NCBI GenBank assembly: GCA_023667015.1
Contig: JAMPAX010000004.1
Span: 1 to 64,000 of the forward strand
Source: Muribaculaceae bacterium
Lineage (GTDB): Bacteria > Bacteroidota > Bacteroidia > Bacteroidales > Muribaculaceae
Direction: 5' to 3'
Length of the DNA stretch: 64,000 nt
The notes below the pieces were generated by a model. It searched no databases and was not told the origin of the DNA. It saw only the letters and a list, made by a program, of their open reading frames with translations. This document shows positions 1 through 8,848 of the stretch, one piece after another. Position 1 is the first letter of the stretch. Each line of letters begins with the position of its first letter. Made by a program: the position numbers and the translations under genes.

Positions 1-6
1 GAACAA

Positions 7-48
7 CTTAGGCTGTAACCGTTGTTTTCCAACGAATTACAGCCTAAG
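7..48. repeat. Long inverted repeat downstream of ppdK
   Basis: The arms 7-18 (CTTAGGCTGTAA) and 37-48 are perfect 12-bp reverse complements, and an inner pair CGTTG/CAACG (20-24, 30-34) extends the fold. It lies 26 bp past the ppdK stop on the minus strand, so a transcription-ending or mRNA-stabilising hairpin is likely. No strong T-run follows on either strand, so a simple intrinsic terminator is not certain. Confidence 0.55.
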
Positions 49-73
49 AGCTTTATGTGTCAGGAACTATGTC

Positions 74-2791
74 TTAGTCCTCTATTGCAGCCTGGGCGGC
101 AGCTACGCGGGCGATGGGCACTCGGAATGGTGAGCAGCTTACGTAGTTCATGCCTAATTTGGCACAGAATTTTACTGAGCTTGGCTCACCTCCATGCTCA
201 CCACAGATTCCTACTTTAAGCTCGGGCTTGGTGGCTCGGCCTTTCTCTACACCCATTCTTACGAGCTGACCTACACCTTCTTGGTCGAGAACCTCGAACG
301 GATCTACCTTGATGATGCCATGTTCTTTGTAGAATTTCAAGAACTTGGGGGCGTCATCACGGCTGAAGCCGAAGGTCATCTGTGTGAGGTCGTTGGTTCC
401 GAAGGAGAAGAAGTCTGCTACTTCGGCAATCTGATTTGCAGTCAGTGCAGCTCTAGGAACCTCAATCATTGTACCAATCTTATAAGCGATTGTGTCTCCC
501 TTCTCTTCGAATACCTTGTTAGCGGTAATGTTGATGACAGCTGCCTGGTTCTGAAGCTCTTTGAGAGAACCTACAAGGGGCACCATGATTTCTGGATATA
601 CCTTGATACCTTTAGACTTGCAGTTGAGGGCGGCTTCGATGATGGCACGTGTCTGCATCTCGGTGATCTCAGGATATGTGATTCCGAGACGGCATCCACG
701 GTGACCAAGCATGGGGTTGAACTCTTCGAGAGAGTCTACCTTAGCCTTTACCTGTTCGAGTGTGAGACCCATTTCTTCAGCGAGCTCTTTCTGAGTAGCT
801 GTCTGGTGGGGTACGAACTCATGCAAGGGGGGATCAAGAAGGCGGATTGTCACTCCATAACCATCCATGGCTTCAAAGATTCCTTCGAAGTCACCACGCT
901 GCATGGGAAGGAGCTTAGCGAGAGCTATGCGACGACCTTCGAGGTCAGAAGCAAGAATCATCTCACGAACGACTTTGATACGATCGCCTTCAAAGAACAT
1001 ATGTTCTGTACGGCAGAGACCTATACCCTGAGCACCGAACTTGCGAGCCTGAGAAGCATCGCGAGGAGTATCAGCATTAGTGCGAACGAGAGTCTTAGTG
1101 TATTTAGCAGCGAGGTTCATGATAGCAGCGAAGTCACCACCAATTTCCGGTTCTGTGGTGGGCACCTGACCGTCATATACGTCGCCGGTAGAACCATTGA
1201 GAGAAATCCAGTCACCTTCTTTATATACGTGGCCATCCATTTCTACTGTCTTGGCTTCGTAGTCTACTTTGATTTCACCTGCACCTGAAACACAGCACTT
1301 ACCCATACCGCGGGCTACTACTGCTGCATGACTGGTCATACCACCACGCATTGTAAGGATACCTTGAGCAACGGCCATACCACGAAGGTCTTCGGGAGAG
1401 GTCTCAATACGAACGAGAACGACTTTCTTTTTCTTTTCGGCCCATTCCTCTGCATCTTCAGCGGAGAAGACAATCATACCGGTAGCGGCACCGGGAGAAG
1501 CGGGGAGACCCTTAGCAACGACTTTAGCACGCTTAAGAGCGGACTTGTCAAATACGGGGTGGAGGAGCTCATCTAGTTTTTGGGGCTCCATACGGAGAAG
1601 AGCAGTTTTTTCGTCAATCATGCCGTCGCGCAGAAGATCCATAGCAATTTTAACCATTGCATCACCGGTACGCTTACCATTACGAGTCTGGAGCATCCAG
1701 AGTTTGCCGTCCTGAATAGTGAACTCCATGTCCTGCATATCCTTATAGTAGTCCTCAAGGTGGTGAGCTATGCTGATAAGTTGCTCAGCGAGGTCAGGCA
1801 TAGTTTCTTCCAGAGCGGGATATTTTGAGCGGCGTTCCTCTTCGGAGATACCTTGAAGGGTAGCCCAACGGCGAGAACCTTCGATAGTAATCTGCTGAGG
1901 AGTGCGGATACCTGCAACAACGTCTTCACCCTGAGCGTTGATAAGATACTCACCATTGAAGATATTTTCGCCGGTGGCAGCGTCACGGCTAAATGCCACG
2001 CCGGTAGCAGAATTGTTGCCCATATTGCCATATACCATAGCCTGAACATTCACAGCAGTACCCCATTCTTCGGGGATCTGGTTCATACGGCGATAGATAA
2101 TAGCGCGCTCGTTCATCCAAGAATCGAATACGGCACAGATACCACCCCAGAGCTGTTCCCAAGCGGAAGTAGGAAAGTCCTTACCAGTATAGTTCTTCAC
2201 TGCCTCTTTGAAGAGAGTGACGAGTTTCTTGAGGTCGTCAACATCTAGTTCGGAATCGAACTTAATACCCTTTTCCTCTTTCACCTTTTCCATGATAGCC
2301 TCAAAGGGATCGATATCAGTCTTCTTAGCTGGCTTCATACCTAAAACAACATCGCCATACATCTGAACGAAGCGACGATAAGAGTCCCATGCGAAGCGGG
2401 GATTGCCGCTTTTTTCGGCCATAGTAGCAACGGTAGCATCGTTCATACCGAGGTTTAGGACAGTGTCCATCATACCGGGCATAGAAGCGCGAGCTCCGGA
2501 GCGTACAGAAACGAGAAGGGGATTAGAAGAGTCGTCAAATTTTTTACCGGTGAGTTTTTCAACGTGGGCGATAGCCTTTTCCACATCAGCTTTGATATCT
2601 TCTACGACCTTATCCCGGCCATATTGAGTATATTCAGTGCAGACTTCGGTTGTAATTGTAAAACCTGGAGGAACAGGCATTCCAAGCAGGTTCATCTCGG
2701 CCAGGTTGGCTCCTTTGCCACCGAGGAGATTTCTCATCGAGGCATTTCCTTCGGCCTTACCATCGCCGAATGTGTAGATTTTCTGTGCCAT
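74..2791 (-). CDS. ppdK: Pyruvate, phosphate dikinase
   Basis: Interconverts pyruvate, ATP and phosphate with phosphoenolpyruvate, AMP and diphosphate in the cytoplasm, linking glycolysis and gluconeogenesis in anaerobes. The 905-residue product is close to the usual 870-910. In order it has an N-terminal ATP-grasp nucleotide domain (start GGKGANLAEM near residue 25), a swivelling phosphohistidine domain with the motif GGMTSHAAVVARGMG (catalytic His near 488), and a PEP-utilising barrel with the motif GICGEHGGEP near 863, close to the catalytic Cys region. The start is the ATG at 2791, the first Met before the conserved AQKIYTFGDG. It is probably monocistronic: a hairpin follows the stop and a TAnnTTTG box lies about 100 bp upstream. 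Regulation by a PPDK regulatory protein cannot be judged here. Confidence 0.97.
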   Translation of the reverse strand: MAQKIYTFGDGKAEGNASMRNLLGGKGANLAEMNLLGMPVPPGFTITTEVCTEYTQYGRDKVVEDIKADVEKAIAHVEKLTGKKFDDSSNPLLVSVRSGARASMPGMMDTVLNLGMNDATVATMAEKSGNPRFAWDSYRRFVQMYGDVVLGMKPAKKTDIDPFEAIMEKVKEEKGIKFDSELDVDDLKKLVTLFKEAVKNYTGKDFPTSAWEQLWGGICAVFDSWMNERAIIYRRMNQIPEEWGTAVNVQAMVYGNMGNNSATGVAFSRDAATGENIFNGEYLINAQGEDVVAGIRTPQQITIEGSRRWATLQGISEEERRSKYPALEETMPDLAEQLISIAHHLEDYYKDMQDMEFTIQDGKLWMLQTRNGKRTGDAMVKIAMDLLRDGMIDEKTALLRMEPQKLDELLHPVFDKSALKRAKVVAKGLPASPGAATGMIVFSAEDAEEWAEKKKKVVLVRIETSPEDLRGMAVAQGILTMRGGMTSHAAVVARGMGKCCVSGAGEIKVDYEAKTVEMDGHVYKEGDWISLNGSTGDVYDGQVPTTEPEIGGDFAAIMNLAAKYTKTLVRTNADTPRDASQARKFGAQGIGLCRTEHMFFEGDRIKVVREMILASDLEGRRIALAKLLPMQRGDFEGIFEAMDGYGVTIRLLDPPLHEFVPHQTATQKELAEEMGLTLEQVKAKVDSLEEFNPMLGHRGCRLGITYPEITEMQTRAIIEAALNCKSKGIKVYPEIMVPLVGSLKELQNQAAVINITANKVFEEKGDTIAYKIGTMIEVPRAALTANQIAEVADFFSFGTNDLTQMTFGFSRDDAPKFLKFYKEHGIIKVDPFEVLDQEGVGQLVRMGVEKGRATKPELKVGICGEHGGEPSSVKFCAKLGMNYVSCSPFRVPIARVAAAQAAIED

Positions 2792-2893
2792 TTTTTGGTT
2801 AATATGTTTTTATTCAGATTAGTAATCTATCGAGCAATAGAGATGAAAGCCGATTCGGGGGGCTCCGTAATCAGTATCCATCAATAATAACTG

Positions 2894-2901
2894 CAAATTT
2901 A
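2894..2901 (-). promoter_or_regulatory. Putative -7 box upstream of ppdK
   Basis: On the minus strand this reads TAAATTTG, matching the Bacteroidetes -7 consensus TAnnTTTG. It lies about 103 bp before the ppdK start, giving a leader of about 95 nt. No clear -33 TTG is seen at the usual distance, so support is moderate. Confidence 0.45.
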
Positions 2902-2958
2902 ATAAAAAGTTCGGAAATATTCCATACTATATGAACTTTTCATTTTATGAAATGGGCT

Positions 2959-3720
2959 CTAAAGTGTAAATGCAGCGCCGTTGCCCCAATCCCAAACGCC
3001 ATCAGCTACTTCTGCAAAATTACATTTCGCAATACCTAGATCGATAAGCTGTGTCGGTTTAATTTCCGGGATACCGATTCTTACCACAGGCTGTTCATCT
3101 TTAGTCCCAATCCATAGACGCACCGGTCGCTTGTTCATAGAAGAGGGTGCGGCAGCCACAGCTTTCAGGCCATCCATAAGATAAGGGAAAGTCTTAAGAG
3201 CTTTTTGCAGAGGCCAACCTTTGCGCTCAACATAGAAATTCTCCGGTGACATAGACTTTATATGAGCGAGCTTCATTGCAAACCGAGCTAAAGGGCGTGG
3301 CGGCTCTATGGTATCCTTATATCCCATTAGAATTATAAAAGGTATTTCCTGACCTGCTCTTAAAGGGATATCAATATTATCTCGCGAGAAAGTGCCACCT
3401 ACGAAGCAAGTAGCGATTCCCATAACAGTAGCTTGGAGTACGATTTGTTCTGCAAAGAAACCGGCACGTTCCTTAACATCGCTATAATTATTATCGCAAA
3501 CTACGGCAATATAATTGCGAGCATTACGAAAGAAACCATAGGATTTATTAAACTTTGCAATAGCTGAAGAGTTATCAGTAATCAGATGATATTCGAGACC
3601 GGCCTCATGGGTGTTTATCATAGTAAGGTCAGCCTTAAGAGTACGAACATGCTGAGCAGAAAGGGGGAGTTCTCTGAAAGATCGTACGGAATGTCGCTGC
3701 TGTATTTCTTGAAGTGTCAT
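2959..3720 (-). CDS. Nitroreductase-family flavoprotein (TM1586-like)
   Basis: A 253-residue soluble protein with the nitroreductase N-terminus TLQEIQQRHSVRSF, where the RHSVR motif normally contacts the FMN phosphate. The length and two-half layout (a second half with APSSMNKRPVRLWI near residue 190) resemble the TM1586-type nitroreductases, in which one chain carries two tandem nitroreductase-like halves. A role in NAD(P)H-dependent reduction of nitro or quinone compounds is family knowledge; the real substrate is unknown. It starts 4 bp after the rlmD stop and is probably co-transcribed with it. It is one of three nitroreductase-fold genes in the window, and the three are clearly different subfamilies. 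Confidence 0.8.
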   Translation of the reverse strand: MTLQEIQQRHSVRSFRELPLSAQHVRTLKADLTMINTHEAGLEYHLITDNSSAIAKFNKSYGFFRNARNYIAVVCDNNYSDVKERAGFFAEQIVLQATVMGIATCFVGGTFSRDNIDIPLRAGQEIPFIILMGYKDTIEPPRPLARFAMKLAHIKSMSPENFYVERKGWPLQKALKTFPYLMDGLKAVAAAPSSMNKRPVRLWIGTKDEQPVVRIGIPEIKPTQLIDLGIAKCNFAEVADGVWDWGNGAAFTL

Positions 3721-3724
3721 AGAA

Positions 3725-5176
3725 TCAACGTTTCACTAGTCGGCATACGTTCTCCACATGCTGAGTATGCGGGAACATATCTACCGGCTGAATATTAGTA
3801 ACTATATAGTGAGAGTCGAGCAGAGCAAGATCACGAGCCTGAGTGGCAGGATTACAACTGACATACACTATAACATCGGGAAGAGCATTGAGAATTGTTT
3901 TAATAACATCCTCATGCATACCTGCGCGAGGAGGGTCGATAATCATAATATCCGGACGACTGTGGGAGGCGATAAAATCCGGTGTCAGAATATCCTTCAT
4001 ATCACCTGCAAAGAACTCAGTATTATCTATACCATTAATGGCAGAGTTAATTTTAGCATCTTCAATAGCTTCCTCAACGTACTCTATACCTATAACCTTC
4101 TTAGCCTGGCGAGCCACAAAATTTGCAATTGTGCCGGTGCCCGTATATAAGTCGTAGACTACAGACTGGGGAGAATCCACATCTACCGGGTCAAGACCGG
4201 CAAAATCCCGAGCCACCTCATAAAGTTTCAAAGCCTGTTCCGAATTTGTTTGATAGAACGACTTAGCATTCACCCTAAAAGTCAAATCTCCCATTGATTC
4301 CTCAATATAGTCTTTACCCTTAAAGGGGATAATATCAAGACCTTGAAGAGTATCGTTGGCCTTCAAATTAACAGCATATACGATTGAGGTAAGCTCAGGA
4401 AAATTATCGTTTAATGCTTGGAGCAACTCAAGACCCTTGGAAATTTCTGAGTCTCCAAAACTCAGACACAACATATTTTTACCCGAAGATGCAAGTCGAA
4501 GCATCAGAGTACGCAATAATCCTGAATTATTGCGAATGTCATAGAAAGAGAGTCCATTATCGTCTGCATAATTATAAATAAAATTACGCAGACGATTGCC
4601 TAAATCTTTCTGTAGATGACACTCAGATATATGAAGTACCTTATCGAAAGCACCAGGAATATGAAAACCCAAAGCATTGGGAGAGTCTTCGAAATCCACG
4701 CCGGATTTAATCTCATCCCATGTGCGCCACTTCTTATTGGAGAATGTATACTCCATTTTATTTCTATACCCGAATGGATCATCCACACCTAAAATAGGGG
4801 AGACCTCCGGGAGTTCAACCTTGGAAATACGACGTAAGACCTCCGCTACCTGCTGTTGCTTATACTTCAGCTGAGAAGGGTAAGCTAAATGTTGCCATTT
4901 GCAACCACCACATATAGAAAAATGAGGGCAAATAGGCTCAATACGTTCTTCAGAAGGTTTCAACAGATTAAGAATTTCACCCTCAGCATAGCTATGCTTT
5001 TTTCTGCGAAGCTTGACATCCGCCACATCTCCCGGCGCGGCATAAGGAATGAATACAACAATCTTATCATCGCTGTCCGGATTCAAAGCAACCTTAGCAA
5101 CAGCTTTGCCTTCAGCAGCAAAGCCCGTAATCTCTATATTATATAGTATAGGTAGTTCTTTCTTTCTTCTTGCCAT
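3725..5176 (-). CDS. rlmD: 23S rRNA (uracil-5-)-methyltransferase, RlmD/RumA type
   Basis: SAM-dependent methyltransferase predicted to make m5U in 23S rRNA, by analogy with RumA/RlmD. With the start at 5176 (MARRKKELP) it has 483 residues. An open frame runs further upstream to 5524, but that part overlaps the divergent glycosyltransferase and has no family features, so it is left out. An N-terminal TRAM-like beta domain is followed by the iron-sulphur cysteine cluster CPHFSICGGC (about residues 83-92), the SAM-binding motif DLYTGTGT near 340 and the catalytic motif SCNPATQARDL near 436, whose Cys attacks the uracil. It is the first gene of a two-gene operon with the nitroreductase. The exact target base (U1939, U747 or U54) cannot be told from sequence. 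Confidence 0.92.
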   Translation of the reverse strand: MARRKKELPILYNIEITGFAAEGKAVAKVALNPDSDDKIVVFIPYAAPGDVADVKLRRKKHSYAEGEILNLLKPSEERIEPICPHFSICGGCKWQHLAYPSQLKYKQQQVAEVLRRISKVELPEVSPILGVDDPFGYRNKMEYTFSNKKWRTWDEIKSGVDFEDSPNALGFHIPGAFDKVLHISECHLQKDLGNRLRNFIYNYADDNGLSFYDIRNNSGLLRTLMLRLASSGKNMLCLSFGDSEISKGLELLQALNDNFPELTSIVYAVNLKANDTLQGLDIIPFKGKDYIEESMGDLTFRVNAKSFYQTNSEQALKLYEVARDFAGLDPVDVDSPQSVVYDLYTGTGTIANFVARQAKKVIGIEYVEEAIEDAKINSAINGIDNTEFFAGDMKDILTPDFIASHSRPDIMIIDPPRAGMHEDVIKTILNALPDVIVYVSCNPATQARDLALLDSHYIVTNIQPVDMFPHTQHVENVCRLVKR

Positions 5177-5216
5177 AACTGCAAAATTACAAAAAATATG
5201 GTTAAATTTGCGAAAT
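5177..5216. promoter_or_regulatory. Compact divergent promoter region (rlmD / glycosyltransferase)
   Basis: Only 40 bp separate the two start codons, and the gap holds two TAnnTTTG boxes facing away from each other. TAATTTTG on the minus strand (5189 to 5182) ends 6 bp before the rlmD ATG. TAAATTTG on the plus strand (5203-5210) ends 6 bp before the glycosyltransferase ATG. Bacteroidetes transcripts start a few bases after this box, so both mRNAs would be leaderless or nearly so. No obvious -33 TTG lies at the right distance for either. Confidence 0.55.
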
Positions 5217-6152
5217 ATGATAAAGAATTCAATAACGATAGTAATCCCTGTTAAAAACCGTTCAGAAATTGTAGGGCGAACACTTAAATCAATATCTGAG
5301 CAGACCTTTAGACCGCTGTCAGTGGTTCTTGTAGATAATGGTTCTACAGACAACACAATGAAGGTGCTTGAAGATTGGGGGAAAGCCAATAGGGGAGAAG
5401 ACTTCAATATCATGATTATCAGCGAGCCTAAACCGGGAGCAGCGGCAGCAAGAAACGCCGGATTAGCCAAAGTGGAGACACCATGGACAATGTTTTTCGA
5501 CAGCGATGACATCATGCTTCCCACTCATATATCTCGATCGGAACAACTTATATCATCTCATGCCGATACAGACTTAATAGGTTGGGACGTAAGAATTCAT
5601 AAAAGTGATAATACCGAAGAAATCGGGGGGTTTACTGAAAAAAACTTAGCTTACAATTCCCTAATGCACGGATGCCTGTCAACACAGCGATATGTTGCCA
5701 AGACAGAACTATTTCGCAAAGCAGGAGGATGGCGCGATGACATTCGTTATTGGGATGATATAGAACTTGGTTCGAGGCTTATGCAATTACACCCTCGTGT
5801 CCTTAAGACTGATGCAAATAGCAACTATGGAGAGACTGTACGAGTATATTTCACTCCGGTGTCAATCTCCAGTACATCATATTCCGTAAACTACGAGAAA
5901 GGAATCAAGGCACTTGAAGCAATCGCAGAGTCATATAAATGCTATGGTCCGGAAAGTCATGTAAATCTCAAAAAAATTATCTTTGCTGCCGATTGTGTGA
6001 GGGAGGGCCTTACGCAAGCCCGCGAATTATACGATACAACACTGCGTCATGAAAACAAAAGTATCAATCGTTTAATATATAATATCGCTTACCAATGGAA
6101 ACTCATGGGACTGCCGGGAGCAGCAAGAATATTCGGCAGATTTCTTGTATGA
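5217..6152 (+). CDS. Family 2 glycosyltransferase
   Basis: A 311-residue GT-A fold glycosyltransferase. The N-terminus ITIVIPVKNRSEIVGRTL is the typical GT2 nucleotide-binding strand, followed by LVDNGSTDNT (about 38-47), GAAAARNAGL and a DxD-type metal and nucleotide motif FFDSDD near residue 95. A later WDDIELGSRL fits the ED-type catalytic loop. No membrane segment is seen. The acceptor and sugar are unknown. The start at 5217 is chosen because the frame upstream to 5049 lies inside rlmD and has no GT features. It stands alone between rlmD and a strong terminator, not in a polysaccharide cluster, so a housekeeping envelope role is only a guess. Confidence 0.88.
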   Translation: MIKNSITIVIPVKNRSEIVGRTLKSISEQTFRPLSVVLVDNGSTDNTMKVLEDWGKANRGEDFNIMIISEPKPGAAAARNAGLAKVETPWTMFFDSDDIMLPTHISRSEQLISSHADTDLIGWDVRIHKSDNTEEIGGFTEKNLAYNSLMHGCLSTQRYVAKTELFRKAGGWRDDIRYWDDIELGSRLMQLHPRVLKTDANSNYGETVRVYFTPVSISSTSYSVNYEKGIKALEAIAESYKCYGPESHVNLKKIIFAADCVREGLTQARELYDTTLRHENKSINRLIYNIAYQWKLMGLPGAARIFGRFLV

Positions 6153-6222
6153 CTCGACTTTCTATGTACCTCGAGCATAGGAAAGTCGAAATTGACAAGC
6201 AGTTCTAACTTGCGAAAAGTAG

Positions 6223-6255
6223 AAAAAAAGTCGCTCAACTCGAGCGACTTTTTTT
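6223..6255. terminator. Bidirectional intrinsic terminator
   Basis: A perfect 14-bp stem (AAAAAAAGTCGCTC, 6223-6236, with 6242-6255) around a 5-base loop. It is flanked by A-runs on the left and T-runs on the right, so it serves both the glycosyltransferase (+) and the gene ending at 6281 (-). A second, imperfect hairpin with the same GACTTTC core lies just upstream at about 6154-6190. Confidence 0.85.
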
Positions 6256-6280
6256 AATTTGAATATTGTAAGTTGGGGTA

Positions 6281-7879
6281 TTATTTCACCATAATTTTCT
6301 TGCCTGCAGCAATGTATAGACCGGCGGGAAGGGTCTTAACATCGTCGGCATTAGCATTCATCTTCACTACTCGACCGTCAATAGCATAGATAGTAAACAC
6401 TTCCGGCATATCGGCAGGAATGGACTCTACAGCAGATTCGGGAGCAATGATATATGGAACTCGGATATTGACAATCTTACCATTGAGACTGATAGAACCC
6501 GAAGCGGTAGCGAATGAATACTCACCGGGATATGTAGCAGCAGACTGAGTTGTAAAGACAAGAGACTTATCATCTTTCTTGCGACCCCAGAAAAGATAGC
6601 TACATACAGAGCTACGCATCCAGCTGGGCTGAGCATTTACAAGTTCGAGGCTCTCAGCATCGGGGAAAGTTATTGTAATCTCACCCAGAGAGGAAACAGC
6701 GGCTTCGTTGCTCGGGTAGATTGAATAGTTAACGCCGGAAGAAACTACAGTGTAGTCGTAATTCAATTCATTGCAAAATTCAGTACCGGAATCAATACGA
6801 TAGAGTTTATTGCCAATAACGAGGCGATAATTGCCCGGGGCCGGAGTTATGTCCTGGTCAGCACCATTAAGATTTGTTAACAAGATCTGGCGTTGGTAGT
6901 CAGGCACTGATTTATCTGTATTCTTTGAAGCAACGTAACGGAATAACTTATCTCCAAGAGTGCCATTTTCATTGACAGGATAGATCCAGACTGATACCAT
7001 ATTATTGACAGTCTGCACGATATTGCCTTCAGGGATGGTAAGAGTAATCACTCCGGGGAAGTAAGTGATCTCTCCTGGGGCGGGATTGGGAGTTGGCTTG
7101 CCATTCAGATAATTCTGAATAATGTAGCTTTCGTTGATTTCAGGGCTTTCAGACTCTGCTCCTTTTTCATCTATCAAAGTGAAAGCACCCTTGGAGAGAC
7201 ACACCTTCCAGGTAGTAGGTCTCGTCAAAGGATAATCGAGATACATCTTGACGGTATTTCCGACCACTTCAATCTCAGGGTGATAATAGATGGTAGACTC
7301 TTTGGAGAAGAGGTCGAAGATTTCAATTACTTTGGTAGCGTCAGTACTACGACGCAATTCCTTAGCATTGGTGAAAGTGAGTTCAAGTTCATAGAGTTGA
7401 TCTACAACACCGGCGGGAGGATTGAAATAGAACTCGAAGGGCTTGATAGTATAGTTGGCCACAACTTCCTGTGATGGAGTCCTTTCATCGCCAAGCAGAA
7501 AATAGCCTTCATCAATAACGATACGATAGTTACCGGCCTCTTGTACGGGAGGGGTAATATAAAAGGCCAGTTGCCAGATGTCAGCAAAAGTACTATCGTA
7601 AGATAGAAGCTTAGTGTTGCTGGAAGGTACGACAGACATTACCTGATCCTCATAATAGAGGTAGGCAAACTTTTCTGCATCACGATTAGGCTCTGCCTTC
7701 TGTTTGAAATTGAAAAGGCAGGAATAGATACCTTCTGAGATGTCATTACGATTGATGTTGCCGGTTGCTGGTTCAAAGTGAGAAAACTGACTGAGACCAC
7801 TATTGGCAATATTAGCATCGTCAGCGAATGCCGGAGCAGTCATGACTACCGCTACAAGTGGGAGTAAGAATTTCTTCAT
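6281..7879 (-). CDS. Secreted protein with Por-like C-terminal tail, function unknown
   Basis: A 532-residue exported protein. Residues 1-19 (MKKFLLPLVAVVMTAPAFA) are a clear Sec signal peptide with an AFA cleavage site. The middle is a run of beta-rich segments with similar elements such as GEITYFPGVITLTIPEG and SLGEITITFPDAES, suggesting repeated Ig-like modules. The last 40 residues (VFTIYAIDGRVVKMN ... LPAGLYIAAGKKIMVK) resemble the type IX secretion C-terminal sorting domain, with its typical DGR and LPAGLYI pattern. It is therefore probably surface-delivered, although the type IX machinery is not in this window. There are no enzyme motifs. It is flanked by terminators and is likely monocistronic. 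I do not recognise the exact family. Confidence 0.75.
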   Translation of the reverse strand: MKKFLLPLVAVVMTAPAFADDANIANSGLSQFSHFEPATGNINRNDISEGIYSCLFNFKQKAEPNRDAEKFAYLYYEDQVMSVVPSSNTKLLSYDSTFADIWQLAFYITPPVQEAGNYRIVIDEGYFLLGDERTPSQEVVANYTIKPFEFYFNPPAGVVDQLYELELTFTNAKELRRSTDATKVIEIFDLFSKESTIYYHPEIEVVGNTVKMYLDYPLTRPTTWKVCLSKGAFTLIDEKGAESESPEINESYIIQNYLNGKPTPNPAPGEITYFPGVITLTIPEGNIVQTVNNMVSVWIYPVNENGTLGDKLFRYVASKNTDKSVPDYQRQILLTNLNGADQDITPAPGNYRLVIGNKLYRIDSGTEFCNELNYDYTVVSSGVNYSIYPSNEAAVSSLGEITITFPDAESLELVNAQPSWMRSSVCSYLFWGRKKDDKSLVFTTQSAATYPGEYSFATASGSISLNGKIVNIRVPYIIAPESAVESIPADMPEVFTIYAIDGRVVKMNANADDVKTLPAGLYIAAGKKIMVK

Positions 7880-8162
7880 ATTTATAAATTTAATTACTTA
7901 TGTTTTAGGTTTTCATCGGTTAGACTCTTAGAGACTCCTTATGCGTTTAGTCAAATGGAGCATATAAATTATATCGTTTGATTCCGCTAAATTAATACAT
8001 TTTTTATGAAAAACAAAAAAATTATCTCATTTTTCGATAAAAATTAGAAAATAGAGTGGACTTTTTAGGTATGGACAACAACCTTATTCCAAATACGCTT
8101 GGAACTAAAAATGGACAAAAATTGTTGATTCAATGGATAGATACTTAAACTAATACTTAATT

Positions 8163-8504
8163 ATGGATAAGAAGACTTTTATTGGCAATGTTTCCTCTCA
8201 GTTGGAAACATATATTGACAATTTTACAATTTATGGTAAAAATAGCCAGATACGCATCAATCCTCTGACGCTTACAACAGAGTTGGTGACCGGCACAGAC
8301 TTTCAAAGTGCACTTGCAGATTCAGAGGAAACTGTAGAAGTCTCGGCAGCAGCCCACGGCATGGAGAATCAAGACGGAGCAGACTATCAAGTTAGTCAGA
8401 ATCCCGATTTTATTCCAGTAGCTAAACTCATACATCAGATCGACGGAAAAGTGCAGCCGAATTCAATTGAGATTGAGAAATTAGCGGCCAGCTATAACTT
8501 ATAA
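8163..8504 (+). CDS. Small protein of unknown function
   Basis: A 113-residue, acidic, soluble product with no signal peptide or membrane segment. The N-terminus MDKKTFIGNVSSQL faintly recalls HU-type openings, but the rest (a long acidic stretch SEETVEVSAAAHGMENQDGA, then DFIPVAKLI) does not fit HU. It has its own AT-rich upstream region and a large hairpin follows the stop. It may be a real conserved small gene, since codon use and the clean flanking signals look normal. I do not recognise the family and assign no function. Confidence 0.6.
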   Translation: MDKKTFIGNVSSQLETYIDNFTIYGKNSQIRINPLTLTTELVTGTDFQSALADSEETVEVSAAAHGMENQDGADYQVSQNPDFIPVAKLIHQIDGKVQPNSIEIEKLAASYNL

Positions 8505-8848
8505 CTCAATAGGGTGTATCATAAAACGTCCCTACGTTAGGATTTATGATATACCCCCATGAAGTTGAGGTTTGAAGCCGGAAAGTTCGTTGTTAGAGTT
8601 ATTTTATGAGAATTTTTTCAATAAATTGGAAAGTATTATCGTTAAACAAATAAGTAGATGTTCAATTTTAATTCAAACTTTCTGCTTGCTCTTTTTGGAC
8701 ATATTCTCCCCTCTCATCAGTCATAATGCTCGCATTATTCCTTCTTCGAGTGAAGAAACTGTCACAAAAAAAACGCGCATAAAGTTTAAATTTAAATTGA
8801 CCATCTACTTAATCTGGTTTAAACAGATAATAGATAGAAATTGCTATA
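8505..8848. other. 344-bp intergenic stretch with a large hairpin
   Basis: An AT-rich gap before the DXS-like gene. It starts with a hairpin: GGGTGTATCATAAA (8512-8525) pairs with 8543-8556 over 14 positions with one G-T wobble, and an inner CCTA/TAGG stem sits in the loop. This probably ends transcription of the small gene before it. The rest holds only a low-quality open frame (8572-8859) that overlaps the next gene and looks non-coding. No RNA gene is recognised. Confidence 0.6.

Noticed and set aside
194..1288. Long plus-strand open frame (364 residues) inside ppdK
   Set aside because: It is the complement of ppdK codons; the translation is rich in Cys and Phe and has no family motif, while ppdK is unambiguous.
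5177..5524. Extended N-terminus of RlmD (start at 5524)
   Set aside because: The extension lies over the divergent glycosyltransferase, does not match the family, and would need a promoter inside that gene.
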